The position numbers were made by a program, and so were the translations under genes. Source: Diprion similis (lineage: Eukaryota; Arthropoda; Insecta; Hymenoptera; Diprionidae). From it: 64,000 bases of DNA. This document shows, piece after piece, positions 1 to 12,962 of the stretch. Position 1 is the first letter of the stretch. Every line of letters starts with the position of its first letter. The notes beneath the pieces were generated by a model. That model was given only the letters and a program-made list of their open reading frames with translations. It did no database searches and had not been told where the DNA came from. The stretch is from NCBI RefSeq assembly GCF_021155765.1, contig NC_060107.1, forward strand, positions 5,814,501 through 5,878,500, in the 5' to 3' direction.

Positions 1-179
1 ACCAGCTGGATATCTACAAGTTCATTGATATTTACAAATGGTTCGTGTTCACACTACAAATAATGAATTTGTAATGCCTCGTAACTGAAGCTGCTATTTG
101 TCACCACCGTCAAACCAATTTTTTTCCATAAATATAGTCATAACCTAGTCCTAAAAGTCCTAAAAATATTAGGATGTTC

Positions 180-559
180 TCAAAAACCCACAAGATCATA
201 CGTGAAATTTAAAGATATTCTATCGCATGCTGAGGAGATACAGCTATCATTATTATTCACATAGCCACCTAGATTTTTAAGATTATCGATACCGTGAATG
301 ATGTTCGTTGTCTTTCTAGTACCTTTAGAACATAAGCGTGTCATTTGAGAGGTATTAGAAAACGTAATTAGAACTTTTAATTCGCAAGTAACACAAGGGG
401 TAAATTTGATTTTGAGTAATGGGACGTCGATTTGATTAAAATCTTGATTTCCATTGAGCATTGTTGGTTTGCTGACAAACTTCCGTGACATACTCATTTC
501 TTTACTACTTGTAAAAAATTGGGAAACCAGCCGAAAACCTAATACATCACTATCATTAC
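180..559 (-). CDS. Possible further 3'-terminal exon of the BTB gene, or terminal exon of an unknown gene
   Basis: An open frame of 126 codons runs from a good acceptor (CATTACCGTTGTAG, AG at 561-560) to TGA at 182-180. The exon would begin in phase 1, which matches the phase 1 donor of the BTB gene's third exon (9539), so it could be a third alternative end. The encoded segment has a CVTC pair and two later cysteines (SCISSAC) but no domain I recognise. Codon use is mixed rather than low-complexity, which argues mildly for coding. It could equally belong to a gene extending beyond the window, or be chance. Confidence 0.3.
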
Positions 560-827
560 CTACAACGGTAATGAAAGTAAAACTTTACTGCGATGCAAAT
601 GAAAATTGCTTGGTACGTATCCAAGTAGTAGTATCCTTGCCTCGTCGTTAATTTCCTTGATACAGTTACTAATACTTAAACGAATTATACAGTAACATTC
701 GGTAACTTCTCACATATGATTAAATTGTACACGCTCACCTTTGTACCCGCTGAATTCCAACTGAAATTTAATCATTGTAAAACAAACTGTGATTATCAAA
801 AAATACAGATTAAGATGAACAACAAAA

Positions 828-3800
828 TTATATAGAACTAGTTTTTGGCAGAGGTCTTAATGTAGAGACTTCTCTTTGTCGTTCGTGGAATTCTTGGAAG
901 CAGGGTACAATGCAGAGATTAGTTTGGCATTCGGGACAATGATATTTAGTCTTCCTCCTCAGTATCCTACCATGCGCGTCTATCGTGTTCCAACAATGAT
1001 TGCAACCCAAAGCTGGTCCAGGTCGCTGTACCGGACAATGACCAAGTCGTTGATCACTTGATCCTTCTCGAGACAGTCGCGATTCACCTCTGACTCCAGT
1101 CTGTTGGAGAAAGCTATGTTTTTACATTTTTTCTTTAATTTATCAACAGTTATCATCCGGGTATGTCATACCGTTCAATAATTTATTGAACTTTTGGTCA
1201 AATGATTTTAAAGACCACTCCTTTCGGTCATACGAAATCTAGATGACATGCCACCTTCAAACGTACCCCTGACATTGTTGTCGATCGTGGTAAGTAATGT
1301 ATCAAGCTAAATTCAATATTAAAATAGTTTCAGGTATTCAACGCAGCTTGAGTATTCTGAATTTTTACCTCATTTTCAGACTGCGGCGTAATTGCTCAAA
1401 AAATGAATCAACATATTAAAACCGAAATAAAACATCTTAGAGGAGAAATATCACGTGCAATAAAGATTGATATGAGAACTCTAACGGTGTAAAAATCGTT
1501 TCACCGTTCAGAATTCTACACGTGATGCGTTAAATTATTTTAAATCCTATTCTGCTCAGGGTGCGATCACCTCCAAACAACAAACTCAAGCTACGTACAT
1601 CCCCTTTCCAAGACTTTATTAATCAATACCAACCTGCGGGGAAGAAGAACTTCGCCTCAACTCAGCGGTCCTTACTCTTAATCCACCGATACTGCTTCCA
1701 GGCTCTCTGATGTCTCTTCCTTCTCCGTGACTACTGTCTTCTGTCTTTATGAATGGTGCGTGTTCTATTATGATACTAGGACTTGTCGATCTTCCAGGAT
1801 ATTCAGGGTTCGAATGTTGTCTATGTATCAAATGACCGCCAGACACACTCTGTTGTTGACTCGGTAACAGTGGATGGGAATGCTGTTTGACTAAGTAGGA
1901 AGGTTGCGGGACGGTTAGAAGGTTTGTCGGGGTGTTGGTCGTCAATAAATTCTGTTGGTTAACTACTGTAATGTGAGGCGAAGGTGTTCTCTGAGTGTCC
2001 TCCCACGCTTGAGAAGATTGCGGAAGGTTTAGAATCGGAGTAGATGGATGAGAAGACGTAGGAGTGTAGGAGCTCGATGGAGAGGCAACAATATGAGGAG
2101 AGCCTGGTTCGCTATCTGGCGACGGATGGCCTGGTTCTGATTCTTTTTTTACACGGGGTTGACGCATTAGTAGTCGACCACGTTTTGTTCCTGTCTGTTT
2201 GCATTGGACAGCTGAAATTTGCAGTAGAAATAAAGTATGAGTCGTCTACCTATTCACCATTTAGCTATCTGTAATCGGGTGATGAAAAAATAATATGATA
2301 TGGATGCGCATTATTCATTTCACGTTGACAGTGTGATTATGGATGGAAAGGGATGGGGGTATGCAGAGCAGAACCATCTTTCAGTAAAGCTCCATGTCTA
2401 TAGGTTTGTATGGCAAGTTATGAATCGTAGAGTTATTCTGTGATGTTATATCAAGCGTTATGTATGATTTATGGATGATTATTAAAGTGCATATAATTTA
2501 TGTACAATGCGTTGAAGAATAAAATAGAGGACAGTTACATTGAATCGAATCATACCATTTAGTATTTTAAACAATGGATAATTTGAATTTAGCATGATGG
2601 TATCAATTTTAAGATGAAAAGTGTCTTATAAGGCCAAGTGTTTGTCATTAGAATTCTTATGTAAAAAAAATGATTTCTTATGTTAAGTCCGAAGCAGGCT
2701 ATTAGATACTATCGATTATGTTTCAACTTGTTTTTTCCATATTCAAACTAGCAACAAACCAAATCTTTGCCATAAGAAAACGATATTTCATTTCTGTATA
2801 TATAAGAAAATATGGTATATACTGCGAAGTATAGAACAAAGGTATAGCGAAGGTAGATCAAACCGATGGATTCATAGAAGTAAATAATTATGTTTATTTT
2901 TATTGCTCTAAATATGAAAAGCAAAATCCTGCCATAAATTTTTCTCACATTTGCACAAAAATTCTAACAACTAAGTTACCAGATCTATTCCTATGCTACT
3001 CTGAATAACAAAGTTTTTTTTTTTTTTGTTTTTTTTTTTAATATGAATAATTAGTGAACATGGATAATCATTATTGAACAATTAAAATTTATACTACATG
3101 TAGCTAATATAATATACGTACAAAGACGCCCTAAAGTGTATTATTGAAACTTGTTACGACTTTCAAAACTATTTACACAATTCAATAAATAGCGTCTAGA
3201 GAATATACACATTTTCTCGCATGGTTGGCTTTATTTTCTTTTTTTTTTTCTTTCTCAAACACTATTTGTCAAGGACAGATATTCAGCGATAATTTGGAAG
3301 CTATATTGTTAATTGATCATATCTTCTTAATGTTAGATAGATTTATTGTACTGTAAAATGAGGCGTATTAATAATTTAACTGCATGATCAAATGGAATGT
3401 TTATTCGTTTATCTTATGATGTTAATTAGGAAAGTCAATACATGAATTGTAGAGCACAGTTGCAACTTGGTACTTTTGTTTCCATATTGCTCCATCTGAA
3501 GACATTAGCTAATTCCAGTAATTGAGTTGTCAGAGTCAGTACATAGTTTATGCCCACAAAATATGATGAAATTTCTAAATCAGAGTGCTCGTAATAAAAA
3601 ATACAATGTGTTTGATAATCAAGAATGACCAAACTTACGGACACAACGAATTCGATTTCACACCCAGTAAGAATCTTCTAATTCAGGCAAATCAATTTTT
3701 CGCAGTCTTTCCCCAGGTAAACTCAACAAGAGAGACCATGTTCCTTTTCAGATATTCATCAAATGTTTACTAACGATGCTCATGTGAAGTAAAAATGGGG

Positions 3801-5180
3801 AAGAGTTACAATGAAAAAGTAAAGCTGTTCGCCTGCGTATGGTTTATAATGTGTTAATTATAAAAATGAATGCTGCTGACCGTGTCATTTGTTTGATAAA
3901 AATATAGCGACCAAAATACCTCTGATTGTGCGCATACATAATAGATACTATTTCTGTAAGCTTTGCCAAAATCTAACGATACAACTAAGCACATAAGTAC
4001 AATAGTAATTTTACAATAACTCTGAATTGTATAAAAGGAAGAAAAATTAGAGAAAAAAATGTGTATACATATAAATATATATTCTATATATATATATATT
4101 TATATATATTTTATATATATATATATATATAAAATATATATAAAATTCTATATATATATGTCAACAATGATAGGAAGGTAATAACCATTATTGTAATCGG
4201 TGACATTAGCCATTGCTTGATTAATAAGAAATCAGACGTCTGTAAGATGTTTACAAAAAGGTATACACGCTTGCTTAGTTAGGTACCAACAACACTTATA
4301 TAAATACGCAATTCAAGACGATGAGACATCGTTCACAACAGCAGCAGATTCCCACAGGATACATAAAATGTAATATGTAATATGCTTTTAATTTTTATAC
4401 TGGGTGAAATATGAAGCGAAACAGAAATACTTTTTAGTAGCCGATAGCTGATAACAAAAAGGTATTATTTCAACTCTCTGCTGGTGATCATGTCGTCAAA
4501 TACGTATCTCCTCATGCAATCTTTATTCTATAGGATTATTTATCGGTTGTTGAACATCTGACACTTGGATCGAGAAGGTGTTGTCTGCAAGGACTTCAGG
4601 TATAATCAGATGCGTTAGTAGCACTTGTGCTCACCAACTAATAAATGATCCTGTATATGTATAATTATTATATTCTAACTGATATAAAGCAAAGCACCTG
4701 AAAAAGTGTACATTTTTAGTAAGAAAAGAATTTTTTTTTTCATTAAGAGCCGTTCAATTATCTGGATCGTACTTTAATTTGGATTATTTTCATCGCGTCA
4801 ATGGTATGACAAAAAAGATAAAAATCTATATTTCTTTTTTTCTTCCGCACTAGAATTAATTGAAATCTGAGGAAAAAAATTGATAAAATTTGGATTGCAC
4901 AAAGAAAAAGTATATATTTTATAACTTTATTATGGAAAAGAAATTAAAAATTATTTTAAGGGTAAAAAATATAGATGTATTATAATGACAGAATTAAAAA
5001 AAAAAAAAAAAAAAATCAAACGGTTCGGAAATAGACGTAAAAAACGTACTATCCAAAGACTAAAATGAAAATACAAAGTTGTGCGAATTTTAAAACGATT
5101 GGAGAAAGTTATTTCTTTGTCATTGTGTTAATAATAAGTAATAACAATTTTCGTATAGTTTGAACCCTCGTTGTGGGGAG

Positions 5181-5213
<33 letters not shown>

Positions 5214-8200
5214 CCCCACAATTTCGTACAGAGACATTATCACAAGCAGGTATACTTGTTTTTCTTTTTAACTAAATGAAAAGTATGGTTTGTCAAAGTT
5301 TAATAACGATACTGGTTTCTGTCCGAATGCAGTTCAGTTCACATGGAATTGTAATTGACACCGTGTAAATTGATAGGCATTGCTGTACTCTGAAGGGCAA
5401 AATCGCTATGCCTGTTGTCTAAATAACCACTGAGCATGGTGTGCGGCGTATGCGCCATGTGCATTGTATGCGTGGTATGAGCATTCAGAGTACTATGCGG
5501 CGTAGACGGTGGGCCCATAGGCGAAGGACTTTGCGAATTGATGGGCTGACTCAGCTGAGTCGGAGGCGGCGGCGAAGCGTTAGCTTCTTGTTTAACTCTG
5601 GATTTCACACTGGGACGATTGTTGGGGTATCCTCGCTTCTTATACTCGAGCCAAAGAGTTCGATTGTTAACACCAAACATACGTGCCGCCTTGCAAAAAC
5701 CTATACCTCCGTACCGTACGGCGTCGAGAGCTCTAATAAAATTTTCATCAGCTTGTGGATTTGTAGATCTTTTTCGCTTGTTTGCGGTTTGTGGGCTAGC
5801 GCAGGGACTTTGGCAGTTTGTTGTACACGGCGCCGGTGGCGTTGTTCCGCCTGAGGAGTGTTGAACCGTTGAATGAGAAGAGTTTGAATAGTTGGTCAGG
5901 GCGCAGCTAGATGCGGTCGTGTTTGTAGTTGAGTACTGACCACTGACCGGTGGCGGCGTTGTTATTTCAGGTGTCGTAAAAGCTGATGGTGCTTGGATCG
6001 ACAGATTCGTTTGACATGAGGACAGAGCGAAACGTGGATACGTGTGCTCCATTATTGTCCATTGCAATCCTGCGGGACAGACCAATTTTTTTTTTTGGTC
6101 AGGATAATAATCGTTGCGAATTTAATAAAAATTATGAATAACTTTCATTTTTTTTTTTTCAATCATTTTCAAAGGCTGGACATGCTTTTCGTTGAAATAT
6201 GTGATTGTCTGACTATGATAAGAATTGAAATGGTTATCCAGTGACTGAATTAAATACAAGTAGATGAGATACAAGGAATAAGCATTATAATTCACTTTAT
6301 TTATTAAAATCAGTTTAAAAATATGCTAGAAAAAAAAGGAAGATGGAATCAGTATTCAAACCTGTTTCAGCAATTTTTTATCTCATATACTCCAACGTTT
6401 ATACCACGTCCGCCGTTCAATAATTCATAAAACAAAAATGACCGCAATTAAAGTAATTGTAAGTAGAAAAATTATGGCATGGCACAGATACATTTTCAAG
6501 CACAAAATGTTGGCAAAAACAATTTTAATGTTTTTGTTTCTTTCAAATTAAGGCCAAGACAGAGCACACATACGCACATAGTGACAAGGGAGGCTGTACA
6601 CATACCAATCGTAAATGTGATAAAAAGAGAAAAAAAAATTCTGTGTGCTATGTATCTGCGTGCCATGATGATTTTGTGAATGAAAATTATTTTTATTTAT
6701 AAGTGTGTGTATATATATATATGGATATATACATATATACATGTGTGCGTATATATATACACACATATACTTTTAAATATAATTTCAAGTTTGGATCTAT
6801 CATCGATCTATTATCATGTCAAACGTCTGTTGATCCAATGTGCAACATACTTGAACGCATCTGTGCCAGCATATATATAATATATATCTAATATCTATAT
6901 AGCATAATAAAATGGTAACATGCAATCAAGATATACCTACCACGAGAGAAATATTGCTTGAGTAATAATAAATTTGAATACAACTGGAAAAGATTTGTAG
7001 GAACCTTTCGTTATTATCCAGCTCTGCTATAGAAGATATATACATTTATAAATAAATCATTGAGAGTTGCAGGCATTAAAACGCGACGCTAATGTTAAAT
7101 TTAAATTAAATATATTAAATCACAATTTCTCATCGGTTTGTAAACTGGATTTTATGATTTCAAAAGTAACCTAAATATCATCGATCCCAGTATGTCGCGA
7201 ACAATTATCCACTCATTGTTAATCCACACTCCCTAATGAATTTTCCAAGATTTTCTGAATTTTATGATAATATGAAAAATGTAAATGAATAGTAACGTAA
7301 TGTCAATGAGTCTTTGAAGAGCATAACAACTGTACGTACTAATGAAGTGCAATGAATTCAATATAATGTATCGAATGAAAATAATAAACGATTTTAAGGA
7401 AAGGAAATGAAAAATTATGACAATCACAGCATTTCGCTATTATGAAATCATTCGCCATGGGCACGAGGAAAAGGGGTACCGTTTGTGGCTGGAGGAGGTA
7501 AGTTTAATAGGATACTACAGAGGACCTTCCATGAGTCAACGAGACTGAATAAAAAATATTTATGCTACCATTAGCCATAAATTTAAGATTTTGTTCAGAG
7601 GATGAACAAAGTTATGAAACACTAAGAATTCTTTCGATGTAACGCACTTATGTATTTAGCAGGTGCCGACTTACGAGTCTTATAGTAATTATCCAAAATA
7701 TGTGGCTAGTTGCTGGTTACATGTTCCCTTATTAAATGTGATACAATAAGGTGATTCAGGAAAAAATAACTTGGTTTTTCCACCGCGGCACCGCCTAAAA
7801 AGTTTGTTCAGCTTGAGAGAAAGATTCTGTGAAAAGATGAGCGTTCTTTAATATGTTCATTTTCTTTCACATTTTTTTGAATTTGTGAAGTAACACGTTG
7901 TAGGATTTCAATTACTATTTATTTCGCAATGTTTATTATATTACATTCAACCCAAAGATCACAATCCGTAACACAACGATATATCAACCAGGAATCTCAT
8001 TCTCCTAAATTAAAAGTTCATATTAAATTGTAACTATTTATTGAGATTGAATTGATATTACAAGTGTTGGTTTTCTTAGTTACGTAAATTGATATTATAT
8101 AATTGATGTAAGCAATAAAAACAAAAATGTTATTTACAATACATCATAAATTCAAGGAAAATGTATCAAAGTGATAAATCAACTAAGCGTGTTCTTCTAC

Positions 8201-11200
8201 ATAATATAGGATACTCATCTTTTGCCAAAGCCTTTTATTTAACCAAAATAAACTTTTTAGGGGGTGTCATGGTGGAAAATCTTAAATCATTTTTTTTTTT
8301 TAAACACCCTAATAATACCTACTTGAATAAGGAGAACATACATGGTTCTTCTACCAAATTTACGATGGGAGTGGAACTTAGATGGACTGGTAATGATTTA
8401 GAAGGCGAAAATAAAAAAACCAACTATTTTCACATCCCCAATTTAGATGCTTATTACATGAGATGATGCAAAGGTAAACATTGTTTTTACAATGCCAATG
8501 TAAAACTTTTTCCTACTACTACTAATAACAACAACAACAACAACAACGACGACAACAATAATAGTAATAGTAGTAGTAATAGGCATGTAAAAATTAACAA
8601 ATATTGATGCAGAAGTAAGAACCGTACATTAATAAAAATGAACTGCGAGGAATCCATGAAATCAGACCCTCAAGCTAACGCAGAGAAAACTTGTAATGTT
8701 GAGTGTGATGCACTAAGTCACCTGGAGTGGCTGAGGGACTCACTTCAGGGAACCCCTATGGTGTATTTACTACTGATTTGTTTTTTCACTTTTTGTTTAT
8801 ATGATTTTACCAGAGAAAATTTTTTGTGTTCATCTGTTCTTTGAAAATGTAGAACCATTTTCGACTAACGCTGATATTTTTGCACAGAACTATTATAACT
8901 ATTATATCAGTTTAAATTGAAAAGGCTATTCACGCTTAGTTCAGTTAGGCTGTAACCCTCGTGATATTATAATTTGTTATCAATTTTTCATGAACAGTAC
9001 CGGTCAAAATGGCTTCTTGAATGAATATCTTCAGATTTTCGTCGCCTTATCTTCACCAAATTTGAATTAAACGAATAACTACCTTCCCACGGGCACAAAT
9101 GTTAGAATAGATATATTTGAGTGTTTAGAAATTCTATCGCAAGGGGCCTGAAGGGAAAATTGCAACTTATGAGAATTTCGGGTAGTCATCAGTAATAAGA
9201 ATAAAGAAAATGAAAGAAATTTTTTTTTTTTCGTCACGAAGAATCAATGAGAATTATGTTCGTGAAATTTGATCAGTACCACATAATTTGAAGAACTTAA
9301 AACAAAATCGAATGTCGCAAGGGTCAAGGCATAACTTAAGTGGGCAAAAATATCTTACATATATGCATAATTTTTTGTTAGATGGATTTCTAGTAGCTTG
9401 GGACTTCGTATGAGTTATCATTGTATGAAAATAAAACTATCGAATGCGGTGATGTTATTTTTTGAATATTGAAAAGACTGTTTATTATTCAGACAACGAT
9501 TAATAGAAGAAGAAAAAAAAAATTTCAATGTATCTTACCTTGATGGGCTGGCGGCTGGGATACAGCTGAACTCTGTGCAGCATTAGCCCCGGATTGTTGA
9601 CTTATATCTTGGATCGATGCTTCACTCTGCGCTGGTGTATTAGCAGTACTGCTTTCCATATTGCTCATCTGCAGTAAATATCCGACATTGAATTTCGTGT
9701 CTCACAGAGACGATGCGACAATTGGAATAAAATAATAATCATCTATCGTAATCAGTAAACGCGAATATATCAACTGTTGACAATAAAATGGTTTTATATA
9801 GATACAGAAACACCCATGAGAATTATTTGAATATTTGTCACGTAAAATGTTTCTGCACTTTACTATCTGCACACACTACAGTTTTCTATTTAACTACAGG
9901 CCTTCCATTAATTCTTTGCTTGAAACAAAAAGTGAACAAAGACTTCTGGATCAATTGTCGAAAGTGTTGAACAATTTCCATTCTTGAATTGACCATTTTA
10001 TTCTCGGACTAATGTTGGATTGACTCGGCGTGTTTCATTCAATACTGAATAGTAAAAAAACCTTTGTGTTTAATCTGAAGGGACTTTAGTGGAAAGCCTG
10101 TATTTTAAATATCATAGTAAGAGTCAGTGTAGTTCTGACGACTATAAGGCAATATTTTTTAACTTACAATTGATATTTGGTCTTCGTCGATACTTCCTTG
10201 TGATTCCGTGCTAGTGTTTAAGGGTCGTCGTAAGTGGTCAGCAGTTTCTTGAGACATCATTGACGGCTCAGGTTTGATAACATTGGTGGCTACCAATGTT
10301 ATTTCATTAATTTCCTCCGACTTTTCACCTGAACCAGAAGTTGAACCAGTAGATGTTTTTCTTAGACGTTTTCGTCGCAACGATGGCGACAATGGAGATG
10401 GACTGGGAGAACAAGATTCACCTCGATCACCACCACCGGGCTCACTGCTTCCACTTGGCCACTTGGTTACAGAGGCTGTGTGCATTTCAGCAAGACCCTT
10501 AATCTTAAGACTTTCAGCAGTCTGTAAGAATCAATGAAAGGCTTTCTGTCAATTTACTGGCTGGCTGGGACGAAAAAATTCTCACAGCAATTGTAAAATC
10601 TGGTCGTAATATTATACATTCGATCCTACTTTGTTTTTTATGACAAGTATAGTTTGATAATGACCAAAATTAATTAAGTCAATTGTTTAAACTTAATCTT
10701 CACCACAGTTATGCTTTTCGAAATCTACGTAATCCTTATTTTGGATTTTTTTACTTTGGGTGAAAAAACTTGCAAAAATCTTTCTACATTGCAATATTAC
10801 CCAATAGCCTTTTACCTGCAAAGTATTTATATCAACTAAAGTCGTAGGTATTGCAAAAATTAGAACAAAGTAGAAACAGTTAAAAAAAATTCAAACAAAA
10901 TCAAAACAAGAAGTTAGGCGTAAGATTTTATTACTTCTTTGGAGTAAAAAGATAATATAAGGCCTTTGGAACGAGTAACATAATCTCGTTAATCTCCCTG
11001 AAAAATTACATAGCAAAAATTACACAGTATATATAACTCGTCGGAAAACAAAAAGTAGAAAAAATGAAATAAAATGAAGTGCAGCATTGTATGATAAATG
11101 TGACCTGCTACCAGCCCTGTACTAATATTTACCTTAATGATGGAGGGCAGTTGATCTTGGGACACGTTGACTTCTCCGTAGTACATAAAATCGACCATTA

Positions 11201-11444
11201 TTTTTAGATCAGAAAACTTGACGTCTTTTAATATCACGATCGGATGCTGACACGGATTGACGGTGAACAATGATTGGAAGTATGTACTGCAGGCCGACAG
11301 TACAACTTTGTGCGCTTGAAGATGCCTGCCTTCAGCTGCCAAAGTTACGTCGACCAATGTCTCGTTGTTCAATAGGTTTGAGAAAACTGATATGAAATTT
11401 GGCTGATGATTGTTCCATCGGAGGCAAAACTGCTGCATCGACAT
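828..11444 (-). CDS. Same BTB gene, alternative isoform ending in a transposase-type zinc ribbon
   Basis: This isoform shares exons 11444-11133, 10521-10168 and 9668-9539 with the psq form, then splices to 2211-1634 and 1100-828. Exon 9668-9539 ends in phase 1, so it can join either 6069 (psq) or 2211; 1634 to 1100 is a phase 0 junction. The product is about 548 aa. Exon 2211-1634 is a Ser/Pro-rich linker starting VQCKQTGTKRGRLLMRQPR, an AT-hook-like basic patch. The final exon carries a Cys-rich module: Cys480 in HCP, Cys491/494 in CNHC, Cys513/516 in HCPEC, and Cys521/525 in LCIVPC. The spacing and the closing CxxPCFxxFH resemble the zinc ribbon at the C-terminus of PiggyBac-type DDE transposases. 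Expected role: an isoform with different DNA or partner specificity. Splice choice is inferred from phase only. Confidence 0.72.
4061..4160. repeat. AT dinucleotide microsatellite
   Basis: About 100 bp of nearly pure AT/TA with short interruptions (TTTA, AAAAT). Confidence 0.9.
5172..5220. repeat. Poly(A) run of 30 bases enclosed by a GC-rich inverted repeat
   Basis: A run of 30 A (5181-5210) is bracketed by TGTGGGG on the left and CCCCACA on the right, perfect inverted arms of 7 bp. On the minus strand it lies about 125-165 nt past the psq-isoform stop codon, so it could form a U30-loop hairpin in that 3' untranslated region. Confidence 0.7.
5339..11444 (-). CDS. BTB/POZ transcription factor, isoform ending in a Pipsqueak helix-turn-helix
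   Basis: Predicted nuclear DNA-binding regulator of about 508 aa. Exons (minus strand): 11444-11133, 10521-10168, 9668-9539, 6069-5339; the introns are phase 0, 0 and 1 and every junction has GT/AG. Residues 1-115 form a BTB/POZ dimerisation domain of the insect ttk/lola/bab class, starting MSMQQFCLRWNNHQ. A Ser/Pro-rich linker with a basic RRKRLRK stretch follows. The last exon encodes a Ser/Thr/Pro/Asn-rich region and then, at about residues 370-418, a Pipsqueak (psq) helix-turn-helix containing GFCKAARMFGVNNRTLWLEY. BTB plus psq is the Bab/Psq/Ribbon architecture: BTB for dimers and co-repressors, psq for DNA contact. The start is the first ATG after a splice acceptor (AACTTTCAG), which implies a separate 5' untranslated exon. 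I cannot name the ortholog with confidence. Confidence 0.85.
6703..6900. repeat. TA/TG microsatellite
   Basis: Alternating purine-pyrimidine tracts of TG, TA and CATATA composition occur in two blocks (about 6703-6772 and 6870-6900). Confidence 0.8.
8513..8582. repeat. Compound trinucleotide repeat
   Basis: ACT, then ACA/ACG, then ATA/AGT triplets over about 70 bp. Confidence 0.85.
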
Positions 11445-12267
11445 CCTTAATACGGTTTCCGTTGTGACGCTTGAAATTTAACTGAAAGTTAAGAAATAGA
11501 AAAGAAAAAAAATTGACAACAAAATAATCTACATGTCTCACATACACTGTTACGTGCAGAAAAAAAACAAAAAAGAAAAATGCAATGAAGAACAATTAGT
11601 TGAAACAGGGCTGGTAGCAGGTGACTTATTAGAAAAAATTTACAAGATTAAATCACTATGTCTCTATTATCTATTATTTTTGATATTTGTTATCACTTTA
11701 TTCGTAAGTCGTTGCATGAAACAATGTTGTAAGGACATGATGCATGGAATATCAGTAAAATTGCATGTTTCAGTATTAATTTGACCAAGTTGGTTTTCTA
11801 CTATTTCTTGTAATATGACGAGGGAAAATTGGATGGATTTTATTCACAGTCCCGCCATTCGACGATACAGAACATATTATTACTGGCACAGCAATTTTTC
11901 GCAGACTTTTCTCTGCCAGTTATTAACATCACTCATAACGCGTAGCGCGCAAAGTATGAAATGAGGATGAGAAAGCTCACAAGGATATTTTTTGTAAATT
12001 TGCAAAAATCTTTTTTCAAACAAAATGACAACAAAACTCTTGGATACACGACGCAGTGTAATTAATCTCAGCGAGAAATTGAACGGTGTATAAAGTGAGC
12101 AAAGCCTGAGATCGTGCTTTGCAGTGATAAAAAAAATGCGAAAAAACAGATAAGTCAAACCAGTCTATGAGAAATTTGAAGATACGATTCAAATCGGAAA
12201 TAGTAGAAGTGATTAAAGTAACGAAAAGTGATTTGCTACCAGCCCTGCTCGTTGACAATATAAATTA

Positions 12268-12304
12268 TCATTATTATTATTATTATTATTATTATTGTTA
12301 TTAT
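12268..12304. repeat. ATT trinucleotide microsatellite
   Basis: About twelve nearly perfect ATT units. Confidence 0.9.
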
Positions 12305-12962
12305 GTTCTATTCCAGTTATTAAAGGGTCGAGATAATGAGTCAATGCCCAATGTAACGCTGTATATACTAATGTAAAAACGTTTAAGAGTGAAACAGGCT
12401 TGTATTCGGAGTATTTCGTGAAAATGAAACGAGTAGATAAATAGTTCGATTGTATGGGTTGATGATTGTTATTTGAACCAACCTATTTAAGCGTGTGCAG
12501 CAGGCCGATTTGGTAGATAACTCGCGGTTAACGGGTATAAGGACAAGATGAGACGGAAACTGTGTAACAATCAAAGTGCAGAAAGACGGGCGACGGAAAG
12601 AATTAAATAGGTATCACTGAATTTATTGAATCCGACGAGGACGCAAGCAAGCGAAGGTGCAGACTTGGGAGAGAAAATGGTTGGAATGATGATCGAGTTC
12701 CTGTTATCGATCACTTGAACGCCATAGGATTGTTTATGACCAGCAGTCTGTTTACATGCTATATTGATGAGCAGTTTTACGCGATCGCTAAAGTCGGCCC
12801 GAAAAGCAACGGGGGTTAAGAGGGGAGTTCGGCCGAGGCTGACAAAATGGTTCTTCGATAAACGGAGCCTTTTTCCCACGGTATTCGCCTGTCTTCGAAC
12901 GAACTGTCCTCTAAGTTCTGTACGAATCGCGGACGAGATTTTATTTATTTTATTGCAAGTTA

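Larger units (their letters stand above)
2212..5338 (-). other. Region between alternative 3' ends of the BTB gene
   Basis: This stretch contains the 3' untranslated region of the psq isoform near 5338 and, for the other isoform, intron sequence. It is strongly AT-rich with poly-A/poly-T runs and an AT microsatellite. No coding exon was found. Confidence 0.5.
6070..9538 (-). other. Intron of the BTB gene, no supported exon
   Basis: AT-rich intron between the third shared exon and the psq exon. It contains TA/TG microsatellites near 6.7-6.9 kb and an ACA/AGT trinucleotide tract near 8.5 kb. A short minus-strand frame near 7500-7446 ends LPPPATNGTPFPRAHGE, which looks coding-like, but no in-phase acceptor ties it to the gene. 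Two plus-strand frames of about 100 and 68 codons (8161-8466, 8638-8844) show no domain and are probably chance. Confidence 0.45.

Noticed and set aside
1801..1830. GGGTTCGAATG resembling a tRNA T-loop box
   Set aside because: It lies within the BTB coding exon and has no cloverleaf around it.
7446..7505. Minus-strand tail LPPPATNGTPFPRAHGE as another alternative BTB ending
   Set aside because: The nearest acceptor gives the wrong phase for the BTB donor at 9539; too short to support.
8161..8466. Plus-strand open frame of about 100 codons
   Set aside because: No domain, signal, splice context or promoter. Composition fits chance in AT-rich intron DNA on the strand opposite the BTB gene.
8638..8844. 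Plus-strand open frame starting MNCEESMKSDPQ
   Set aside because: The first 40 residues look protein-like, but it has no family match and its end is AT-rich hydrophobic. I cannot support it as a gene.
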